From assembly GCF_048544455.1 (NCBI RefSeq), contig NC_133536.1, positions 35,978,652 through 36,042,651 of the forward strand: DNA of 64,000 bases. Reading direction: 5' to 3'. This document shows, piece by piece, positions 55,389-64,000 of this stretch (position 1 is the first letter of the stretch; every line of letters starts with the position of its first letter). Below the pieces are notes generated by a model. It was not told where the DNA came from, did not search any database, and saw only the letters and a program-made list of their open reading frames with translations. The stretch comes from Silene latifolia (Eukaryota; Streptophyta; Magnoliopsida; Caryophyllales; Caryophyllaceae). The translations under genes were made by a program, and so were the position numbers.

Positions 55389-57778
55389 TGTAGATACCTC
55401 ATTTCTGCACCTCCCGCAAACCACCCGGTGATGATTGGGCCACATGTTTGGTACACGGAACGATTTGTGACAGTTCGTAAGGTTATCGTCAAGTGGTCGC
55501 TCAAACACGTGTGTCTACCTCATAGTCGCCATCTACGCACCGATACGGTCGTTTTGGCAGTAATTAGAGTACATTTGGAGTCCGGGTGAAAACCGTCTTC
55601 ATTTTTCTAATAACCGTTTAAAATGTCGAGTTAGAATGTTCTGGAACGTTCCGGATATTTCTATTCCATATATTTTCCAATCTTTTGATCTTTGGTAACA
55701 TATATCCCGAGATTATCATATAAAATATTAAGGAAATAAGATTAATCCGCTATTCCATAATAGAAACGCGGAAATCTTTCTTCCGCATGAGGAAACTACT
55801 GAGGAAAAGACGCAGCAGGTGCTGCGCCTCTTCCAAGAGACGCAGTGCTTGCTGCGCCTCTTCCTCAGTCCTTTTCTGCGTATTTTTCGTATCTTTTCGA
55901 GATTCACTTCCAAAGTTTCTCCGAAAACCCTAATTTCCTCCGTGTGATTAGTATAAATAGAGACCTTCGGTCTCACATATTTCTCACGCAAGTGTCCGCC
56001 CTTCTCTTCTCCCTTTGCATTCTAAGACCGCGCTCTTGCTTTTTGGCGTCTACGTGCTTGAAATTTCGACCACGTAAGCTCGGATCCTTCTGAGTACCAG
56101 ACTCGTTTTGCATGACCGACCAATTTGACCAACTCCACAATCAATCAACTTAATCAATCTTATTCGTTTTCCTCCTAGAGGGCACTTTTGTCGTACATTC
56201 AAGTCGAGCATCACTAAACGTTAACTTAGTTCATCTCGCTTCGTAAACATGTAAGTCTGAGGGTGTAAATCCTTATTTTATTATTGTTATTTATTTTCGT
56301 AATCACAATTGTAAGATTTATGTCGAAAATACTCTTAAATCCGATTTTTAAACCCTTGTTTTAAACCCTTTTTACGGATTATCAGGAGACAGACGTCGAG
56401 AAAGGACGCAGCAACTGATGCGCCTCTTCGAAGGGACGCAGCACTTGCTGCGCCTCTTCCTGAGGCTACCGCAATTCCTGCTTCCTTTCTTCTTCCTTCG
56501 TCTTCTGTTCGCCCTATTGTTTTGTTTCGTCTTCAATTGTTCATTGTTCTTTTAACATAATAATTTGAGTATAATAATTATAACATGTAAATAAATCATT
56601 AATAATTTATCATCTTTTAAATTCCCGACTTAAATCCCTTAAAATCTATATTTGCAGGTTTTCGTCATTAAAATCAATTCGGGTTTTAGAGATTCGATTC
56701 ATCCATATTGAGTCCCTTGAATTCATCTTTGACATATTTTCATTCGTTTTTTATCGTTGTCATCATTAGTTCGTCATTAATAACCTGTTTAATAATTAAT
56801 TCGATTAGTTTGTTTAATTTGTGTTATTAATTCTCATAATTAATCTTTTAATCTCGTAATAATTCATCCTAATTAGTTTTTATCCATGTTTTATCGTTTT
56901 TATGACCTCAATCACATGTAAATAATCTGTTAAGCACTTCCATCCGAGTCAAATAATATAATCAAGCATTAAATCACCAATGAATATTAACGATTTGCAA
57001 TTCCGGTTTCACAGCCAAAACTCAACCCAGGAACAGACGCAGCAACTGCTGCGCCTCTTCCAAGGGCCTGTTCCGGTTGATTTTTGTCCCTGAAATCTCG
57101 TTTCTGTCTTGACTTAGTTTATTAATTACGTATTTAATTAACTATTAATCGTATTATCACCTAGTCTGTTTGTTTATTTATTATTCTTTCTTTTCCCAAA
57201 TTATCCGTTTTAAATGTATTTTCGACATAAATCAATTAATCCAATGTAATTGTTGTAATTTTCTTTATTGTATTTTTATTGTATTTCTTTTATCGTATTG
57301 CTTGTATGCTCTCACATGTAATTAACCTAAAATTCTACCTCGACATTATTGCATGTTAAATTAGGTGATAACTGACTTAGTTAATTCTCACATGCTAGGA
57401 TTAATCTAATGGATGTTGCATTGCATGCATATAATCGACAACGTATCGAGTATAGACAATTTCCCTAATCATTAGTAGAGGCCGCTATCGAGGCGGGCGG
57501 GATAAGGTGTTCGATCAAAAGAGCTTCCTAATACGTACCCTCACCCCTTACTCCAGATCTCTGTGAACATCCGTGTTCATTGGCATCCACGAGAGTCATT
57601 CTAGACATAGAATGCTAAGGGTAACGAGTTCTTGGTGTTCATTTCACTACTTTGTGTCTTGACATGGCACGAGGTATTCTAACGGTTTCCAATTTTCCAC
57701 AATAAATTGGTGGCGACTCCACAAATGCAACAAAGAAAAGCTTGCTTCGCTTTTCGCCCCCGTAGGCCCGCGTCCACA
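55389..57778 (+). repeat. 5' LTR of element B
   Basis: 2390 bp from TGTAGATACC to GTCCACA. The GC-rich inverted-repeat cluster 55798-55869 (outer arms ACTGAGGAA and TTCCTCAGT) lies 83 bp upstream of TATAAATA (55952-55959). Two further clusters, 56399-56465 and about 57027-57062, lie downstream of the TATA box. Confidence 0.92.
55798..55959 (+). promoter_or_regulatory. LTR core promoter of element B with GC-rich inverted-repeat module
   Basis: Two GACGCAGCA/TGCTGCGCCTCTTC palindromes in tandem, enclosed by ACTGAGGAA and TTCCTCAGT, then TATAAATA at 55952. This is the reference copy of the module found before both antisense genes in element A. Confidence 0.6.
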
Positions 57779-57781
57779 GTT

Positions 57782-57799
57782 TGGCGACTCCGCTGGGGA
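57782..57799 (+). other. Primer-binding site of element B
   Basis: TGGCGACTCCGCTGGGGA, three bases after the LTR end. One base differs from the site in A. Confidence 0.82.
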
Positions 57800-58573
57800 T
57801 AATACACTTACGTGTAGCCAAGGGTGAAACTTGAACAAGGTTAGGGAATAGTTTGTACAAGACAGTTGTCGATTTTCATAACTCGGTCTTCCTAAATCGT
57901 TTTATTCGGCCTTCCTAGGCCCAACCCAACCCATCCGTCCAATCGTCCCGTCTAGACGTTCCAAATTCTTATTTGGGCCTAAGGATGGATAGCGATTGAC
58001 GTCATCCATACCATGGTACCTACTCTTGTTTGTATCAAGGACTTTCAGTACTCGAGGAAATGGACTAGGAATCGGCCTTACTCTTGTTTGGTACGAGCCT
58101 CTCCACAGACCCTGAGTTTGATTGTTCGGTATGGCAACCCACCTTTAAGCCAAAACCCTTTTAAATGCACTCAGCATCCCGTTATAATGCCTATATAAAT
58201 GCTTGTACCATATGTGACCACCATTTCTAAAAAAAACCATGACGATTTTTGTAAAAATCAAAATTTCTTTCAAAATGTAAAAATTTCGAACATAAGCCCA
58301 ATATTAGCGCAAAACCAGTCAAAACTCTGTCCAATTGTCGAGTCAAAATCCGGGCCTCAAAACCCATTTCAAAACCTCACTTCGAGTCCACTCTTACGAC
58401 TACACTACAGTTGACTAGGACCAACATTTTCAAACTTTGTCATTTCTTCAAAAATCTCACTTGACACAAGTGGCACACTCCCACTTCACAAGTCAAACCT
58501 TTTCTTTGAGTAAGTGTGCTAGAATGGTCGATCGTGTTTTGATTTGTCGTCGATCTCTTATCCAGTTTTCAAG
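57800..58573 (+). other. Untranslated leader of element B
   Basis: Non-coding region between PBS and gag, matching 24537-23776 of element A (reverse strand). Confidence 0.75.
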
Positions 58574-60440
58574 ATGCCTGGAACTAGTCACGCAAGTGTC
58601 AATGGACAACCACCGAATGTTAATGGTCTAATCCTAGCCGCGCTCGCTCGTCTCCAAAATAGCCAAGACCAAGTGAATAATAGCCTCAACACGATCGAGG
58701 GCCGAATTGTTGCTGTAGAAACTAGGTTGCCTCCTGCATAAAATGAAATACTTCATGATTTTGTGAATGAATTCGCGCATGAAAATCCACCACCTTTTGT
58801 GGGAGCACAAGAGGTCAACCCTCTCATAGATCCGACTGCAGCTGAGAAGCGACTCCAATACTTGGAGGAACAACTGATGTTTCTCAAAGGGTATGATATC
58901 TATAGGGAAAACAGTCGTAAGTATGAGGCCGTGAGCTCCAAATTGCCAACCAACTTCAACATGACGGATATCCCGAAATTCAAGGGACATGAAAACCCTT
59001 TGAACCATATCCGTGCTTTCAAGGATTACATGTCTATCAAAGGCATTAAACCCGAGATGTTCCTAAGGATCTTTCCTTCATCTCTCGACACCATTCCTAA
59101 ACAATGGTTTTATTCCCTAGAGCATAAGAAGATTGCCACTTGGGATGATTCCGCGATTGAGTTCGCTAAGCAATATGCGGATAATGTCGAAATCCAAGTC
59201 AACATGCGCACTTTAGAGGTTCTTACCCAAAATGACAAAGAAGGTTTCACCGACTTCCTAAGTAGGTGGAGGAAGACTAGTACCCAACTTGTTGAACGTC
59301 CAGATGAAGCTACCCTCGTGGAGAAATTCGTGGACAATCTAAAACCGATCTATGCGAGTCATTTGAGGTACCAAAACATTAAGACCTTCAAAGACTTAAC
59401 TGTACTAGGAACAAGGATTGAAGATGACATCCGTAAAGGGTCTTGTCCAAAACGGTAGGTCGTGGTATTAAGGCTCAACAAGTCGTTCTTACGGCTCTAC
59501 TAGCAAGACTGATGAAGTTAACCTTCTCGAGCCATCTAAGAAAAGTACCCTACCAAGTAAATTCACAAATATGGGGGACACATACTCTAATGCTCTAAAG
59601 AGACTGATGAAACAGGGTAAGCTTCAACCCATAGGCCCTACACCTGAACCAGAAAAGAAATCCAAGTTCTGGGACGAGAATTCGTATTGCGAATATCATA
59701 GAGGCAAGGGACATGATACAGAAAAATGTTACAAACTAAAAAATGTGCTTCAACACATGATTGAAGACGGTCGTCTACCAATACCGCCTGGAGGCAAGCC
59801 TAACAATACTCAGAATCCTGTTAGAGTTCTAATGATTATAAGTGAAGAGTCTACCTTAGATTGTTCACACCTCATTTCTCCAGTCGAAGATGAGATCTAT
59901 GCAATAGAAGAAGAAGAAGAAGGGAACTACTCTACCATTTCCCCTACCATCACCGACTTTATAGCATGGGCAAAGAGTGTGAATAGACAAGTATCAGAAT
60001 TAGAAAGTGTAGTGGCAACCCTACGTGATCCACGTGCAACACCCAAAGAATGTGCGCCACTAAGTTTCTCTCAAAATGCTACAATGCAAGAAGTAGTAGC
60101 CGTGGTTGATGAACTAGTCGACCAAATTATCCAATTGGAGGTCGAGATCATGAGGATGAAAGAACTTGCTACCATCATTGGAGTATGGGCCGACGATGAT
60201 GAATACGAGTATCTCACTGAACACCACTTAGTCAAAGTAAGTGAGGAAATAGTCCAAAATAGTGAGGATCAAGATGTAGACCACCTTACTCGTTCGGGAC
60301 GTCCATACCAAAGCACTTCTCCAAATGGTCCCATAGCAAATGGTCCAACCAACGTTGTCACATCAAATGATAACGAAGATACCTCTACTGACCATCTGCT
60401 AAAGCAACTACAAAAGACAAAGGCTGATCTTTCAGTCTAG
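58574..60440 (+). pseudogene. Gag of element B
   Basis: The ATG at 58574 gives MPGTSHASVNGQPPN. TAA at 58739-58741 replaces a GAA found in A. The Gag domain (NPLNHIRAFKDYMSIKG, FPSSLDTIPKQWFYSLEH) runs to 59458, where a frameshift occurs. The frame restarts by 59571, with zinc-knuckle variant CEYHRGKGHDTEKC at about 59688-59729 and an acidic coiled-coil-like segment to 60440. Particle-forming role as in A; this copy cannot make an intact protein. Confidence 0.87.
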
Positions 60441-61163
60441 AAACTAGTTGCAAGCTCATTCCCACATCGCCAGGCTTTACTGCAAGCCTTGGCCAAACTC
60501 ATTGTGGCACAAAATTCCACACCCGATGACGTAGTCAACTTGGTCTTCCAAGAATCACCTAAGCTAAGTAACCCTGTTACTTTCTCAGATGAAGATTTAC
60601 CACCATTTGGCGCTAATCACAACTTGGCTCTTTACATCACTGTCATTTGCATGAAGAAGAATGTGCCAATAACTTTGGTAGATGATGGCTCGGCAGTTAA
60701 CGTTATTCCTTTGAAAACGGCATACAAAATGGGCAGGAAAGAGTCGGATTGGACCCCTACCAACCAAGGTGTTCGCTCATATGATGGTACACGACGAAAA
60801 GTGGTAGGACTTGTTAACCTGACCATAGCCACAGGGCCGATCGAACGAAAAGTCAACTTCCAAATAGTAGACATTGAAGCATCCTTCAACATACTTCTGG
60901 GAAGACCTTGGATTCACGCTTTCAAAGCGGTAATATACACCCTCCACCAGAAGATCAAGATCCCACTAGATGGTAAAGTGGTGACAATCACCTCATCACC
61001 CATCAAGGCAGTAATAGAAAAGAGATCACGTAACCAAGTACTCGTGGATCCAGTGCATGAACTTGGGGGCTTCCATAGCATATATGTCATAGAAAGCGAG
61101 TTGGTCCCTTTATACTTCAATCCCTACTCCAATTTGGTGGTCAACCACATACTCAAATCCTAG
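60441..61163 (+). pseudogene. Aspartic protease region of element B
   Basis: Open 60489-61163: TLVDDGSAVNVIPLKTAYK (active-site loop, D-x-G-S), VVGLVNLTIATGPIERKV, then ILLGRPWIHAFKAVIYTLH. It ends at TAG 61161-61163, where A has CAG. Better preserved than the same region of A. Confidence 0.85.
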
Positions 61164-62344
61164 GGATACTTCCCAGGATGCCTTTGAATCCAATTAGAAG
61201 GAACACCTTTGCACCCTACAAAGAAGGCAACTCATAAAAGATACCACTTGGATTAGGATACAAACCCACTAAAGAGGAAGCTCTCAAGATGCTCGCCCAA
61301 GTTCAAAACCGTAAGAACGTGGGAATCCAAATGCAACCCTATCTCCCTACCCTAAATGGATACTTTGTTAAGGAAGGAAGTCAAGAACTCTTTCATGGAT
61401 TTCCCGAACCTTGGCACTATCTCGAAAGGAAGTTAGCCGGAATCGAGATCTTTCACGATTGCTACTTCATTCCTCCAGAAACGGTTCATATCTTCAAAAC
61501 TCGTCAAGCACCTTGCTTAGACGAACAAGATGTTAGCCTACTATTTGGGGAAGATCGATTTATTAAAGCCGCGCAGGATGAGATCATTACCATGATACTT
61601 CAAGACGATCATTTCAACCCTACCGCATTGATCACAGAAACCAACTCAAATCAGCAGAAAGGATGGAGAAAGTCGATCAAGTGGACGAACAATCAAGGAA
61701 GACTCTTTAAGCTCACCACTGGAGAAGGAGAGATGTTCAAAGGAGAACCAGAAGACGATGAGTTCGAGTCAGAGTCGGAGTCAGAGTCGGAGTCTAGAGA
61801 AGTCCCTAGAGAGTCTCCTCCTGTCGTCACTCCCACTCCCCTTGTTTCTCCTAGCTTAGCATCAAATAGTAACAGTAGTTCGGGAAATGTCCCAACAGCT
61901 GTCCTTTTACCGCCACCGACTACGTAATGTATGGCTTCTTTGTTTCAACTTTTCTCAAATTTTAATATGAATAAATCAGGTTCTGCTTACTCTTTGTGTT
62001 ATTCTGAATGCAATTCTGTTTACGATGATAATGAGGATGACCCAGGCCCAGAATCAATCGAAATACCTCCCTACATAGCCAAAGAAATACTACAAGAGGG
62101 GGAAGGGGGATCAGTAATAGAAGATACTGAACCCATCAACGTAGGAACCAAACTAGAACACCAAGAACTTAGGATAGGGACGACCTTGAGCCCTGCCGAG
62201 AGGGCCAGTTTCATAGACCTCCTACACGAGTTCAAAGACGTTTTTGCTTGGTCCTACAAAGACATGCTAGGAATCGACAGGGACATTGCAGAACATAGGA
62301 TCCCGATTAAACCAGGTTTCAAACCCGTGAAACAGAAGCTTTGA
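61164..62344 (+). pseudogene. Spacer segment between protease and RT of element B
   Basis: Two in-line frames, 61289-61927 and 61931-62344, match the N-terminal part of A's long RT frame: LPTLNGYFVKEGSQELFHG, then an acidic Glu/Ser repeat (about 61757-61800) and LLHEFKDVFAWSYKDM, the usual lead-in to gypsy RT. Stops at 61925-61927 and 62342-62344 break it. Confidence 0.82.
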
Positions 62345-64000
62345 AGAATGAGGACAGAATGGGCTCTTAAGATCAAAGAAGAAGTCGACAAAAAATTCAA
62401 AGTCGGGTTCATCAAAGTTTCCGAGTACTCAGACTGGGTAGCTAACATAGTACCAGTACCCAAAAAGGATGGGAGAATCCGGGTTTGTGTGGATTTCAGA
62501 GACCTAAACAAAGCAAGTCCCAAGGATGACTTTCCTCTACCACATATCGACATATTGGTGGATAACACAGCAGATCACGCGCTACTATCCTTCATGGATG
62601 GATACGCAGGATATATATCCAGATCAAGATGGCCATAGAAGATATGCATAAGACCGCCTTCGTCACTCAATGGGGCACCTATTGCTACACGGTTATGCCA
62701 TTTGGGCTAATCAATGTCGGAGCTACATATCAACGCACCGCAACTACGCTCTTACATGACATGATGCATAAAGAAGTGGAGGTATACGTAGACGATATGA
62801 TTGTCAAGTCCAAGGATAGAGAGGGGCACATTGCAAACCTTCACAAATTCTTCTCAAGGCTACGAAAGTACAACATGAGACTCAACCCTCAGAAATGTGC
62901 ATTTGGAGTGACATCTGGTAAACTCCTGGGATACGTTGTTAGCCAACGAGGAATAGAAATTGACCCTTCCAAGATCAAAGCTCTAATCGAAATTCCGCAA
63001 CCTCAAACAGAGAAAGAAGTTAGAGGATTCTTAGGAAAGGTGCAATACATAAGTCGATTCATATCGAAACTCACTATGATTTGTGAACCTATCTTCAAAA
63101 AGCTAAAGAAAACAGATCACACCATGTGGGATGATGACTGTCAGAAAGCATTCGACCGAATCAAGGAGATACTAGCCAAGCCACTCGTGCTCATGCCACC
63201 TCAACGAGATCAACCTCTTGGTTTATATCTCACGGTAACTGAAACAGCCATGGGCGCCATGCTAGCCCAAACCGTAGGAAAAGAAGAAAGAGCTATCTAC
63301 TACCCTAGTAAGAAGTTCTTGGAGTACGAGTGCAAATACACACCACTCGAGAAGACATGTCTCGCCCTTGTGTGGGCAACAAAGAAGCTACGCCATTACA
63401 TACTTAGCTACTCCGTCAAAGTATACTCCAAAATGGATCCTGTCAAATACCTCTTCAAGAAACCTGTTCTCAATGGACGCCTAGCAAGATGGACCTTGAT
63501 GCTCTCAGAGTTCAATCTCAAGTATGTACCCCTGAAAGTTATAAAAGGGCGCGCTGTTGCCGAGTTCTTCGAAAAAAATCCCATCAATGATGCACAAACA
63601 ATAGACACCTGGTCATTTCCGGATGAGGATATACTCCAAACTGATGTAGACTCCTGGGACCTTTACTTTGTTAGGGCATCGAACTTGAGAGGATTTGGAA
63701 TAGGAGTGTTGCTCATTTCTCCTGAAGGCGAGCATACACCAATATCTGTCAAACTCGACTTCGAGGTGACAAATAAAGCTGCAGAATATGAAGCTTGTCT
63801 CACCGGATTGCAAGCAGCAGTAGGTTTAGGCATCAAGAATCTTTGCGTACATGGAGATTCATTTTTTATCATCAACCAAATTACGGGATCTTGGAAAATT
63901 AAAAGCGAAAGCCTAGCACCTTATCAAGCCAGAATAAACCAAGTTGCCCAATTCTTCGATCAAGTAACCTACCTACACTTACCTCGAGAAGAAAATCAAT
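62345..64000 (+). pseudogene. Reverse transcriptase and RNase H of element B (partial at window edge)
   Basis: RT starts ANIVPVPKKDGRIRVCVDFR. A frameshift near 62612 follows DGYAGY. The frame is then open to the window end: VTQWGTYCYTVMPFGLINVG, catalytic VYVDD at 62785-62796 (intact), PQPQTEKEVRGFLGKVQYIS, TCLALVWATKKLRHY (first RNase H), and the archaeal-type RNase H from SWDLYFVRASNLRGFG. There the first catalytic aspartate (LDGAS in A) has become VRAS, so the second RNase H is probably inactive. The integrase lies beyond the edge. Confidence 0.9.

Larger units (their letters stand above)
55389..64000 (+). mobile_element. Ty3/gypsy Tat-type LTR retrotransposon B (right end off-window)
   Basis: Same family as A in the opposite orientation: LTR 55389-57778, PBS 57782-57799, gag from 58574, protease, RT and first RNase H, reaching the archaeal-type RNase H at the right edge. 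The five bases before it are GTAAT; the partner duplication lies outside the window. Its LTR is clearly more diverged from A's than A's two LTRs are from each other. Confidence 0.93.

Noticed and set aside
54821..55504. A 227-residue His/Thr/Pro-rich minus-strand frame
   Set aside because: Low-complexity translation of GGT-rich sequence that crosses the boundary of element B.

Overview
The window reads as plant nuclear, repeat-rich (heterochromatin-like) DNA. Almost every segment belongs to a transposable element, and I see no intact single-copy host gene. The elements are Ty3/gypsy retrotransposons of the Tat/Ogre/Retand type (long LTRs, two RNase H domains, antisense extra genes), a Ty1/copia element, a chromovirus-like solo LTR, a CACTA DNA transposon, L1-type LINEs and a degenerate non-LTR reverse transcriptase that appears to carry a restriction-like endonuclease. 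Retand-like features recall Caryophyllales such as Silene, but that placement is a weak guess.

Layout. (1) 1-26936: gypsy element A on the minus strand. Its 5' LTR is 24559-26936, the primer-binding site is at 24538-24555, gag-pol runs down from 23775 to 17001, and the 3' LTR ends at 9875 and leaves the window on the left. Between pol and the 3' LTR, on the opposite (plus) strand, are two intron-containing genes: a plant-mobile-domain (PMD) gene (10794-13976) and a DUF7745-like gene (14938-16445). A copia element E (665-9294, target duplication GAATG) is inserted in A's 3' LTR. (2) 26937-28785: the 3' end of another gypsy element, D, with part of an antisense gene and an LTR; element A appears to have inserted into D. 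(3) 28797-45288: gypsy element C on the plus strand, bounded by ATCAT target duplications, with gag-pol in essentially one frame and its own antisense gene (39591-41792). C is interrupted by a CACTA transposon (34714-38581, duplication ACA) carrying pieces of a 2-oxoglutarate-dependent dioxygenase gene, and by a solo LTR (42818-45240, duplication TAAAC) within its 3' LTR. (4) 45289-55388: an ATC/ATT microsatellite, the non-LTR element with endonuclease-like tail (46273-49440), an L1 LINE (49441-53463), a 236-bp AAT microsatellite, a second 5'-truncated LINE and an LTR/UTR-like remnant. (5) 55389-64000: gypsy element B, same family as A but on the plus strand, running off the right edge in RNase H.

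How the parts relate. A and B are inverted copies of one family. In A, the LTR promoter and the promoters of both antisense genes share a GC-rich inverted-repeat module placed upstream of a TATA box, so the antisense genes may be driven by LTR-derived promoters. C and D carry a different antisense gene in the same slot. All coding regions are broken by stops or frameshifts, and many stops can be explained by single C-to-T or G-to-A changes, as expected for methylated, silenced repeats.
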